Source: Chloromonas sp. AAM2 (Eukaryota > Chlorophyta > Chlorophyceae > Chlamydomonadales > Chlamydomonadaceae). Taken from it: a stretch of DNA of 30,530 bases. The DNA lies in the NCBI GenBank assembly GCA_004335635.1, contig QAXH01002625.1, forward strand, positions 14,711 through 45,240. Reading direction: 5' to 3'. Shown here piece after piece: positions 8,601-18,800 of the stretch. Position 1 is the stretch's first letter. Each line of letters opens with the position of its first letter. The translations under genes and the position numbers were made by a program. The notes beneath the pieces were generated by a model. It was not told where the DNA came from. It searched no databases and saw only the letters and a program-made list of their open reading frames with translations.

Positions 8601-10872
8601 CCCTGTAGCTGCCGCAGCCATGCACTGCGCTACTATACGCCCCAGTTGCACGATGGCGCTTGCTCTCGCGTAGGGAGGGCTGCAGGGAGATCGCTGTTTG
8701 CCAAGGATGGGCACTTCCATGTGAAAACAGTTCTCGAGATTGAGCACAAGCGCGCGCGGCTCTCGTTATATTTCGTAGAGTTGCAGCAGTACGCCGAGCC
8801 GCGTGAGCTGAGAGTGCCCCACACCCCAACAAGGACCTTACCACCTTTGGTCAAAATTTCAAACTGAAAACGCAAAAAGGCAAACATAATTGATAACCGC
8901 TATAAAGATCGATGGTGAGTTCTGAGTAGGATGTGGTGACATGGCTTGCATGGCTTATCCCTGCCCCGTCAGTCACTGGCAGTCGTGAGCTGTGTCTGGT
9001 AGTAGCTTTGTTGAGTGCAGCTGCTCGAGAAGGCTTGCGAAGTCAGAAGAATTAGCATGTTGGTTCGCAAAATTGACCAACCTTCAAAGTGCCAATTCGC
9101 AAAATCGTCCCTTTTTCGGCACAGTTCGCAAATAAAGATAAGTTCGCAAAGTTACAAAAGGGGTGTTTTTGATCGGGGTGTTTTTCAGTCAGCGCAAACT
9201 AGTTTGGAGCCGTACGGTATTTAATTCTATCAAGTAAGGTCAAGCGGGCCAGGAGGAACAGAGAGTCACGCCTGTTCCGCCAGTCCTCTGTGATGCACAC
9301 CGGCGAACTTGATTGCACACCTGGCACGTTCATCATGCCCGAGGCCTGGGGTCTGTCTAGTGCTGTGGCGGGGGTCCTATCCTGATTTCAGTCTGGCTAT
9401 CATGCAGTTCCAGTGGTGAACGTGTGTGAAACCCCAGCCGCCAGGTACTGGCTACAGGAGCGCTCAGCAAGCAGTTAATGCAAGAGTCAGATGATCACGT
9501 GGCTCTTCACTGCACGTGCTTTGCAGGAGTACATGGCGCCTGAGGTGCTCAGCTGCCCCTACAAGAACAAGCCGCAGGAGAACAAGGAGAAGGCGGAGCT
9601 GCACTATTCCTTCCATGTCGACACGGTGAGACGCAACTCTACTTGTACCGAAACGTTTAAGCGTGCTCGTAGAGCCATTGGGTTGGAGTTTGTGTTGACT
9701 CTGCCTGGGACCAACTAGCTCTTGCCAAGCTGCCCACATGTAGCCCTGATCGATCTTCAGGTGCCAGTCTGTTCCCTTTCTCAACCTTTCAAACACGCAT
9801 GCATTTCCGTGAGCCCATTGCTGAGAGTGAACGATTGAGAATGGCGATTCACACTGCCTCTTTACGATCTGACATCTGATCACGTGCCCATGTGCGCCCT
9901 GACCTTGCTCCAGTGGGCTGCTGGCGTGCTGACCTACGAGCTGCTGGTGGGCATGCCCCCTTTCAGCGACAAGCAGCGCAACATCGTGGAGGACAAGATT
10001 CGCATGGAGGTGCCCAGGTAGGAACTGGGTAGAGGCACACGCAGGCCTCTGAGGGGCAAGCAGCAGACTGCCAATGGACATGGGATCAATGACATGGACT
10101 GCCAATGGACATGGGATCAATGACATGGACTGCCAATGGACATGGGTGCACTGTATGTGGCCCAGCCGAGCGCGGGCCGAGCGCTGGTCTCGTACAAAAG
10201 GGATCACAAGAAGCTGTGCACAGTTCAAAACTTTTCCTTGCATAAAGAATTTCAGTAGAGAGCCCTCATGCACCAAGCGCGGCTGCTGACAAGCCAAGTC
10301 CGACAGAGAGCAATCAAAGGACGAAGCAGTGCCTTGGAAGACAGATTCTCTTGAGTTGCTTGCGTGGAAGAACAGTATTGCGGCAGAGCCTGGCTGCTGA
10401 CGAGAAACTGTTTTACAACCTACAGCTTGGGAAATTGCACTTTCTAACATGTACAGTTGGTTGATTGGTTACAGAGGTCCCCACTGCTCCTAATGGACAA
10501 ACGGCTTAAATGTGCAGGGGATTAGACTTGAGTTGTACACGCCTATTGCCAGAATCCGTGTAGCTGTGTGTGTCCTCCGTGTGCAATGTTGTAGGTTCCC
10601 TGCACTGATGTGGCTGTGGCTGCCTGGGTTCGCCCTGCAGGTTCCCCAGCAGGATGAGCGAGCTGGCTAAGCACTTCATTACGCTCGCCCTTGAGAAAGA
10701 TCCCCTCGAGCGACCCACGGTTGTGGACATGCTGGCGCACCGCTGGGTGCGCATGCACAGGCGCAGCTTGTCAGTGCACCAACTGAAGGTGCAGCCCACC
10801 TCCCAATCTAGTGTCATGACACCGCGGGATGAGGCAGACGAGGCATTGAGCGGGCTCAACCGGCAAGGTTAG
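5605..10872 (+). CDS. Aurora-like Ser/Thr protein kinase (chlorophyte ALK type)
   Basis: Nine exons keep frame: 5605-6367, 6646-6669, 6848-6951, 7053-7192, 7608-7706, 7880-7994, 9527-9625, 9914-10017, 10641-10872 (560 codons with TAG). The start is the first ATG of the long first exon, in context CCCAATGGC. Residues 1-250 are Ser/Gln-rich and probably disordered. The kinase domain covers about 250-540. Visible residues are ATP-binding K283 (VCLKAY), alpha-C E301 (FREV), catalytic HRD with D378 (AHRDIKPEN), DFG with D396, and APE at 419-421 (EYMAPEV). The glycine loop is degenerate (YTGYASNVYK), as in the chlorophyte Aurora-like kinases I know. A charged insert (KNKPQENKEKAE) sits between APE and the DxW position. 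All catalytic residues are present, so it should be active, phosphorylating Ser/Thr with ATP. Substrate is unknown; a mitotic or ciliary role is inference from family. Exon 2 is only 24 nt and intron 6 (1.5 kb) contains a putative transposon. Confidence 0.9.
7410..7449 (+). repeat. 20-bp tandem duplication in kinase intron 4
   Basis: Two head-to-tail copies of TTGG(A/G)AGTACACCACTGCTG, differing at one base, lie in the intron between exons 4 and 5. It looks like a local slippage duplication with no visible function. Confidence 0.85.
7533..7568 (+). repeat. Short repeat shared by kinase introns 4 and 6 (copy 1)
   Basis: About 36 bases beginning CAGTCGTAGGCTGTGTCTGG and ending TTTGTTGA match 8980-9014 with a few changes. 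Copy 1 lies just upstream of exon 5; copy 2 lies inside the candidate TIR element of intron 6. Confidence 0.75.
8155..8227 (+). repeat. Three copies of GGCGGTTAACAATT near left end of the intron element
   Basis: The 14-16 base unit GGCGGTTAACAATTA occurs at 8155-8170 and 8173-8188 and, as GGCGGTTAACAATTG, at 8213-8227. Each copy contains the palindrome GTTAAC. Such subterminal motif arrays can bind transposases, but this is inference. Confidence 0.8.
8279..8322 (+). repeat. 24-bp tandem duplication in the intron element
   Basis: GAATGCTGCCACGAACGAAA occurs twice without change (8279-8298 and 8303-8322), with a 24-base period. It lies between the TTAAC motif array and the inner part of the candidate transposon. 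Confidence 0.85.
8646..8867 (+). other. Open frame inside the intron element, possible gene remnant
   Basis: Two neighbouring plus-strand stretches inside the candidate transposon read like protein: about 8462-8674 without a good start (contains ALQYMLKQPEETALADLQPF) and 8646-8867 (contains KDGHFHVKTVLEIEHKRARL). They are in different frames. A donor-like CCT|GTAGCT and an acceptor CTGCAG|GG could join them. I recognise no family; they may be a captured or decayed gene fragment, or chance. Confidence 0.2.
10067..10146 (+). repeat. 31-bp tandem repeat, 2.6 copies, in kinase intron 8
   Basis: The unit starting ACTGCCAATGGACATGGG is repeated at 10067-10097 and 10098-10128 and partly at 10129-10146. 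The copies are identical over the compared bases, so the expansion is recent. It lies shortly after the exon 8 donor at 10018. Confidence 0.9.
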
Positions 10873-11781
10873 CTCAGGGCTGACGTCGCCTGTGCCGCCC
10901 TTGCCGCTGCCTGGCGGAGACAGCACGCGACAGCTCGGGCCGGCGGGCAGTTTGTCCACTCTCCGGCGGGCAGTCGCCACTACGGTCCGTGCATTGGCTG
11001 TGTCTGGACGCCAATAACTCCGACCTTGCGGACCTTGCTTAGCGCAGGACAGACAAGAGGAAGATTCTGGCAGGAACAAAACTACAAGGCCATATCCTCA
11101 TTCAACATGTCAACACATAACCGTCCAGGACGCAGCAAGTATACAAACACACCTTGGAAATGGAAAGCAAGACGTTGACCTTGCAACAGAAATCTTGACA
11201 AATATATGAAGAGGGCATGAGGGCGATGTCACGTGAGCGCGTATGCTGCCGCTGGGTTCAAACAAGTTAGGCCTGCCTTTCCATGCAGCAAGAACTCCTT
11301 GTACACCTGACCCCAAGGGCAAACGCATACATGGCCAGATGACAAAGTGGCCAGAGTGTATAAGAAGTTGCTAAATAGGCTCTGAACATAAACTTCCCTT
11401 CGTTGTAGATTGAAGCTAGTAAGCACGTGGCTGCTGTTCTTCTACATGGCCTGGCACAACCCAAGGCAAATGGCCACGTTCATCAGTTGGCCTGCCTGAC
11501 TTGATTCATTGAGCTTGATTCCAGCTTCATGCACTGCAAATGCGGATTCAACAGAACTCCCTGCCGACTCTTTGCTTGGCACGCTTAAACTCGTTTCTTG
11601 GCACGCATGACTCTTTTCAAGGCATGCATGGACTAGCACGCTTTGCATGTGCCTGCTGCTCTCTGTTTCCCTTGTTTTTCTATCTTTCATAGCCCATTAC
11701 CCTCCTTTCTGCTCCGTTCCTTCCTGCCTCCTGGCCTGTTTCTGCCGTTCTTTGTGCCGTTCTTCTTCCTTCTCGCTCATG

Positions 11782-11868
11782 GTAGGTCAGGGCGGTACCA
11801 TCCCGCCCCGTGTCATGTGAACTTTGAACTTCTTTCTCAGGGTAGGTCAGGGCGGTACACATCCCGCC
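11782..11868 (+). repeat. Direct repeat pair, about 27 bp, 59 bp apart
   Basis: GGTAGGTCAGGGCGGTAC followed by CATCCCGCC occurs at 11782-11808 and again at 11841-11868, where an extra AC is present in the middle. It lies downstream of a pyrimidine-rich stretch (11660-11780). Function unknown. Confidence 0.85.
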
Positions 11869-12369
11869 TCATGTCCTATGACGGCTTCCCTGATGCAACA
11901 GTCAATCCAACTGAACTCATAATGGCCAGCAGTTTGCAGGCTCAAGATGCAGTACATGTTCAAAGCTGCTAAACCTTTTATCACACCTAAAGCTGGGACA
12001 GGGACCGGTTCACGTGGACCAGGTTGCAAATAGAAAGTGCCGTTTTTTTTTCCAAGGCCTGACCATCTTGATTACTGGTATCTCCCGCAGTTGTGTTCCG
12101 TGGTTGTGTGGATTACTCATTCTACAAGGACCACGGACATGGAATGTGAACCCTTAATAGGGGCAGACAGGTTGGCTCAGCAGGCAACCTTGGACGGGTG
12201 CATAGGCTCTTGGTGCATCTAGACAGTTGTGGTCAGATATCTCGCCTCTGGCAGTGAACGGATTACAACGATGACAAGAGTATTTCACTGCGGTGCTTGG
12301 TTTTCAAGTACTGTGTGGGTTGCTTAAGCGACCATGACCATGCGTTGTTGTTCCGCTTCACATCACGGG

Positions 12370-12542
12370 CAGGGTTGTGCGCCAGACCCAGATTTCAAAC
12401 TTTCTACCCGTAGATTACATAGATCTACCCGTTGAGCTTCCATAGATTTGTCGACGCCTTGCTACGCCCAACATGGCCCATTTCTTGGTTCTACACATAG
12501 ATCTCTGAGTAGATCTACTTTCTACGGCATGGCACAACCCTA
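12370..12542. mobile_element. hAT-type MITE, 173 bp
   Basis: The element begins CAGGGTTGTGC and ends GCACAACCCTA, giving a terminal inverted repeat that matches except for the outermost base. It is flanked by ATCACGGG (12362-12369) and ATCATGGG (12543-12550), an 8-bp target-site duplication with one mismatch. TIRs opening with CAGGG and 8-bp duplications are typical of hAT transposons. The inside has no coding capacity and is rich in AGATCTAC-like palindromic motifs that add to an overall hairpin character. Confidence 0.8.
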
Positions 12543-13050
12543 ATCATGGGCAACAAGGCAGTTCCTCTGAGAACGCTGCTTGAATTGTGGATGTTGGTCT
12601 GTATGTGATTACGCGGATTGTGAGCTTGGTTTGGAACATGTGTTGTCACATCAGCGGCTATACTTGTTTGCTGTGCCTTCTGGTCTGCAGTGCAGACGGG
12701 CTAGTGGCAAAGCATGTCATCTGACTAGCGAGGCCGGAATTCTTGGCACGCTGGAGTTTGCATCAACTGGCAAATGAGTGTAACAGTTCTGCAAGGGGTC
12801 CCGGTCAACATTTTCACAATGCAAATCGCTTGTTGTATCTGACCGTCCCAGCGCAGTGGGCTGCTGCAATGCAGCCTGTGCATGCATACGACTGATTTGA
12901 CCTGACATTCATCTGCACTCGGCTGCCTACCAGCAACAACTCATGGTACAGTCACAGCGGCCGTTGAGGCTGGAAGGCAAGCAGCTGCACAGCGTCAGCA
13001 CATCACTGCCTTTTAGCAGTATGCAGGCCCTCCTCCTTGCAGTATAAGAG

Positions 13051-13437
13051 TGCGGTTTGTTGAAATAGCGGCGGTGCTTCAGGGTGCGGCCTGGGCGTCG
13101 GTGCTCGTCAGGCACGGCCACGTGGCACCTTGCTGGGCGGGTGTCCAAACTGTGGTGGGCAAGCAGGGTCAAGTCATAACCAACCAAGGCCCGAAAAACT
13201 GGAGTCAGTGTGGGATGGGTGAGTCCTCGCAGATGGCATGACTCTGGTGCTTCTGGGGCAGCAAAACAGGGAGGATACCCTTTTTTTTCCATAACCAACC
13301 AAGGTGGTGGGTGTGGTGGCTATATGTACGGTGGACGCTACTGCCAGCCAACACAGCAGTGGCCTCTCCCATGGTTCATAGATGAATGCATGGCTTGCGG
13401 TCTGAGATTGCGGTTTGTCAAAACGGCGGCGGTGCTT
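13051..13437 (+). repeat. Two interleaved diverged direct repeats
   Basis: TGCGGTTTGTTGAAATAGCG with GCGGTGCTT at 13051-13079 recurs diverged at 13409-13437 (TGCGGTTTGTCAAAACGGCG). CATAACCAACCAAGG occurs exactly at 13175-13189 and 13290-13304. The pattern points to an old local duplication or nested copies of one repeat family. Confidence 0.7.
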
Positions 13438-14505
13438 GCATAGATGACGCCTGAGGCTGCAGTGTACTGACCACTCGAACAAACCCTGAAGTTGAGATGA
13501 TGCTCATGTAGCCATGTACCCACTGCCCATACTCCATGCACAGGACTGCGCTGCGAAGTGCACAAGATGAGGGTTGGTGGACCTCGCTTCTCCACCAGAG
13601 AAGGTAATCAGTCAACCCACAACCACAGCAGCAAGGCTGGCTACAGCAGCCAAGCAGACGGCAAGCAGTTGAGCAGCTCTCCTCCTGTGTTAACCCTGTG
13701 TTGCAGTGGGGTATATGCTTGCTCAAGTTACCTTTGATGCAGTTAAGTCTCTCCATCATCAGTAACACCATGTTTAGCAGGGCAGCTGGGTTTGCCTCGT
13801 TCTTTTTCAGCCTGACGCATTACCACTCAATTGGCATTGCGTATGCTTCTATCACCAGGAGCATATGTTCCCGGTCTGTAGCTGGTACGCTGTGGGTGGG
13901 GCTCAATCAGAGTGAACGACGAAGCTACAGCGGTACATGCTTGCATGCACATGGATGCAACGGCGAAAACGGCTCCGGCGAACATGGGCAAGGATTGCCC
14001 GCCGCTCCTTGTTGCAAGAGGAGATGAGCCTGATAATCACTAAAAGCTCTAGAAGCATGAAGGCTTCTATAAGCGCTTTCAACCATGAAGGTACGCGGGT
14101 CCGGCACGAACAGAACCGGCACAGGTAACACCATGAAATCAGCCCTTTAGTTCCCGTGCAGATTCAGGGCACATTTGCATTGCCAGACGTCGGCTTGGCC
14201 TGGATGTTGCATTTACGTTGCCGTACTGAGCCGGATGTGGGCAGGTGATGCTTGTGCCGCGTGTTCAGCAATGGAGCGTATCAATACTCCAATCCTTGCA
14301 GGATAAATACTGACGGGTAAAGCAGCAAAGCTTAGAGGTTCTGATGCGCAAAGTTCGGGAGATTAACACGGACGTGCTGAGCTCTTCTGCCATCTCTGCC
14401 GTGTTGCAGGCATGCTGAACGCGAAGCAGCAGCAGCGTGACAACAGCTGAAGAAAGAGCAGTTGTTCAAGTACAGCCACCAGGTAGCTGAACACTCGGGA
14501 ACACC

Positions 14506-15824
14506 ATGCCTGTTGAGCATTCAGCCCAGCAGGCCATGCATCCAGTACCTATCGGCCTTGAATTCAGCATCGGAGGCGGCCATCAGACCATCAGCCTGCC
14601 GCCCCACTGGGTTCAGCACACCGAGCCTCGCATGGGTGCCGAGAGTGCCATGCAGCACCCCGTCATGCTGTCACCAGCAGCACAACACGAGGAGGAGCTG
14701 GGACCTCCCAGCCCTACAACATTGCACGGCCTGGCTCCAGACCGCGCAGCTGCGCTCTTCCGAGCATACGACCTCATGGGCCGCGGTTGGCTCAGCCGCA
14801 CACAGATGATTGCAGCGCTGTCAGAGCTCAGCGTGGTGCACGGTCTCGGGGAGAAGGGACTGAATCACGTGTTGGGCCAGGACCCAGCCACCAGCCGGGA
14901 GGCGAGGTACAGCCTGCAGGATTTCCTTTCCATGTATGATCGCATTGGGCTATACCAGGTAAGAGGCAGAGTGCAACAAGACATGTACAGTTGGTTGAAC
15001 AAGCGGGACATGCTGCTGGCTGACTGGTGCCCACTGGCTGAGAGGCACGCTGTCAGTGTCGCTTGTTTATGGGAGCAACTCCAACCTCACCCTGTTCTCA
15101 CCCTAACTCACACTCACACATGTGCCTGACGGTTGGCACACACGTGCTTTGCACAGCACACCACGCGGGCATTACATGATGCACATCAGCAAGGCACGTT
15201 GCAAGGCGCCTGTGCCTGCCTGCTCTTCAACTGCTATGCATTCCTGCCTGCAATGCCCCCTGCCTTGCTTGCAGGCCAAGTCAGCCCGTGATGAGCGCAT
15301 CAAGGCAATGTCAGCCATCAGCCAGCCGCCTCCAGGCGCGGCCACCAGCCCGGCGCTACAGGTTGTCTTCTCCGCCTACTGCCGCTACGCAGCAGGCACC
15401 TCACGCATGCTCATGGCACAGGTATGACACGGGGGAACACTTGGGACGATAGGTGTGAACTTGAACGGATTGGGACAAATAGGTCTGACACCACGGTAGG
15501 TGTGCAGCTGGAGCAGCTATAGCTGGTTAGTCAAAGCTGATCTTTGGGAAGGGATTGGGCTGGGCAGTCAGTGCACAGGCCCTGGCGTCAGGCCAAAACA
15601 CTGACCACTGGCGCGCTGCTTGGCCTTGTGGTTGGGATTAATGCAAGTGGCGTGGACGACACAGATGGAGACGAAGGGTGTGTGTGGCAATATGCCTGCC
15701 ACAGCCTGGCTGTGGCCTATGCCATGCGCTCAAGCGCAGCGTGGTATCAAACATGGCGATGCAGCATGGCACAGTGCTGTACACTCAAACGCAGCAATGT
15801 GTGTGCACGCAAGTGAAGTGGCTG

Positions 15825-15856
<32 letters not shown>

Positions 15857-18800
15857 NNNNNNNNNNNNNNNNNNNNNNNNNNNNNNNNNNNNNNNNNNNN
15901 NNNNNNNNNNNNNNNNNNNNNNNNNNNNNNNNNNNNNNNNNNNNNNNNNNNNNNNGTGTTCAGGCCGAGCAAGAGACGCACGGTGAGCAGCGCATGAACG
16001 CCCAGCAGCTGATGCGGCTGTGCCAGGACCTGGAGCTGCTCAGCTCAGGGGGTCTCGATGCCCCGCCCGCTCCGCTCAACTTCTCCACCGTGGATGTTGT
16101 GTTTGCCAAGTGCAAGCCACCAGGAGGCAGCCGGCGCCTCAACTACACCCAGTGGCTCAGAGCCTTAGCAGCGCTCAGTGATGCAGCAGGACGCGATCTG
16201 TTTGCCATCATCACAGCGCATGCGCTGCGTATGCAGCCGCACTTGGCGGGACCGCAGCAGTCAGGGCAGGAGGGTGTGGTTCCAACCAAGGCGGGTGGTG
16301 CTCGCAGCCTTCCGCCCAGCAGGGAACGAGTGGGGACCAGCCACGCCTCCGGCCTGCCACGTCTGCGGATCAGCGCAGAGCAGGGCAACGGCATGCGAGC
16401 GAGTGCAGCAGGCGCTTTGCAAGTGTTGTCACCCGGTGGCAGGACCAGCCGTGGGGCGGCCTCTGCAGCTGGCGTGCCAGGCAGGCTGGTAGTCTTAGAG
16501 CGTGCGTTGATGGAGGAGGACGCAAGGGCTGTGGGACAGGCAGCCGCTCTCAACACGGAAGGGCCAAACAGCGACAGCCCGCGTGATGTGAAGCCCGCAA
16601 CCGCCCGCCCCGGGTCCCAGCTTGCACTCCGCAACACCGCCCGTGCACAGCCCACGGAGGCCTGGCCCGCTGAGCAGCCCGGCGCAAACGGTCACAGTGC
16701 AGGGGGTGCCCCGGAGCAACTGCCCCCGGTCCAGAACGGTGGTGGCTCCCCCGCAGGTTCCCGCAATGTAACGCCCCCGCGTCCCCGCACCACCGGTTCC
16801 CCATTGCGCGGCACGCGGCTAGCTCGGGTCAGCCTTGTGGACACGGCGGGCGTGGCTACGGAGGTGTGGAAGTTCCACCCCGCCCGGCCGGAGGCGTGGG
16901 ACGAGGCGCCGCCCTGGATCATGCCACTGCTGCTCAGGCTGCAGGTGAGGCTGAGCCAGCTCAAAAGGACAGGCAGCGCACTACCACTGTGCTGTTTTGA
17001 GTATCCCACAGCTGCTCATGTCAGGGCGAAGTCAGTTGGCAACAAGCCGCACACTGCTGGTCCGAGCATTGGCGAGGCAGAAGATGCGCTTGCCGAAAAA
17101 TGTCAAATCCTTATCATTGTCCGCAAGGATGTTGATTCCTTATAGGGATGCTGACTGTGTTTGCTTGTTCAATTCAATTATTGCATACTGCCTTGCCTGC
17201 AGCATTTGGAGGCGCGTGAGCAAGAACGTTCAGCAGAGGACGAGTTGTTGCGCGCCGACGTCATCTTCCGCACGCAGCGGTGGGAGCAGGCCGAGCGCCT
17301 GGTGGTTTCAAAGACATCCACACTGGAGACGCGCCTGCTCGCCTTGGAGCGGCGCAGCGGCGACAGCGACGCCTTACTGGGCGGGCTTAAGCGGCAGGTT
17401 GAAGGGCTGCAAGGGATGGCGGATGAGGTGGCGGAGGTGAGGAAGCAGATGGCAGAGGCGAAGCAGGAGGTTGCGCAGGGCGGGCAGTGGCGGGAGGCGC
17501 TTGAGGTGCAACGGGAGCGCGTGGAAGCTGAGATGCTGCGGCTGAGGGAAGAGGTAGGGAACTCTTCAGGCGGCTGGCAGGCGGCAGTGGCCATGGCCAA
17601 GCAGGCGACGGCGGACCAGCTGCAGGCTGTGTCGGAGGAGGTGGCAAGGGTCAGCGGGCAGCCGGCTGGGCTGGATGCATCCGCCGTGGGGCAGCTGATC
17701 GAAACACAGGTGAGTAGACACGCAGATTATTCAAACCGGGGATAATTTTGCTGGAAAATTCAAACCGTGCAGTTTGCCTAGTCAAGGCGCAGGAAACACC
17801 ATACAGTGTCCTGTGCCAAACCGGTTCGTGCCTAGCTCTGCCCTGGAGCGTACCTTGCATTGTTGTTGTTCTCTGCTGTAACGTGCTGTGACTGTACTGG
17901 CCTGTGCTGCACTCGCACCCCGCAGGTGACCGCCATGGCCGAGCACCTGGCCTCGGAGCTGGGCCTTGCCGCCGCCCAGCAGGCCGCCGCCGCCATGCAG
18001 CCGCTGCACACAGCGCTGGGAGAGCTGCAGGAGCATGTGAGGACGGCGCTGCCGCGTGTGGAGGAGCACACCAGCATGCTGGCGGCGCAGCATGAGGCCA
18101 CAGAGGCACTCAAGGCTGAGATGGAGCAGGTAGGTGTTCCAAGTCACGACTCAGGCCAACAGGGCTGCCCAGGTCGGATGAAGGGCCTGCAAGACATGAT
18201 ACGACTTCAAACCTGTGTCCATGCACCTGAACTTGAAGCGAACTGTAAATGACACGAGGAAGGAAAGCACACACTTGCAGGCTGGATTGATTCCTCAAGC
18301 GCTCTGTGTTGACAAGTAAATGTTCCGTCCACGCGCAGATGAAGGCACACGTGACTGAGGCAGCTGCTGTTGCAGAGAAGGCAGCTAGCACAAGCGCGAA
18401 CAGCCCAGCTGCCGATGCCGCTCCCACAACAGCACCCGATGCCGGAGCCTTGGTTGCAGCTTTGGAAGCCAAGATCGGCGCACATGTTGTGGAGGTCTCC
18501 ACGCAGCTGGCAGAGCTGGCAGTGAAGCAGGAAGCTGTCGAGCAGCTGCCCAGCCAGCTGGGTGAGCTGGCAGCACGACAGGACGCAGTTGAGAAGGAGC
18601 TAGCAAAGGTGGCAGCTGCTGCAAGTGCTGCTGCTGCAGCTGCGTCTGCTAAGGATGCACCAGAGGAGCGGATTGCTGCGCCAGTGGCTGCTGCTCCAGC
18701 TCCCGAAATGACCAGTGCAATGCTCGTGGAGTTGGAGGCTAAGCTGACTGTGCAGGTAAGCAGCAGATCCCGGTAGATGTGTGGGATACGGTTGCTCTGC

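Larger units (their letters stand above)
8042..9210. mobile_element. Candidate non-autonomous DNA transposon in kinase intron 6
   Basis: The left end reads TCCAAACTAGTGTGCG (about 8043-8058). The right end, read on the minus strand, is TCCAAACTAGTTTGCG (about 9209-9194), an imperfect 16-base terminal inverted repeat with one mismatch. The left end also forms a palindrome with CTCGCAAACTAGT at 8071-8083. Subterminal copies of TTCGCA(A) occur at both ends (8142 region; four between 9063 and 9150). It lies wholly within kinase intron 6 (7995-9526) and lengthens that intron far beyond its neighbours. I see no convincing target-site duplication and no recognisable transposase, so superfamily and exact borders are open. 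Confidence 0.5.
10873..14505. other. Intergenic region between kinase and p25-alpha gene
   Basis: About 3.6 kb holding the kinase 3' UTR, a MITE (12370-12542), a direct repeat pair (11782-11868) and two diverged repeat families near 13051-13437. I found no run of frame-compatible exons on either strand. The p25-alpha gene promoter should lie toward the right end; no clear TATA box is assignable. Confidence 0.5.

Noticed and set aside
9464..10450. Long minus-strand open frame (328 codons)
   Set aside because: It runs antisense across kinase exons 7 and 8 and includes the 31-bp tandem repeat; no family motifs seen.
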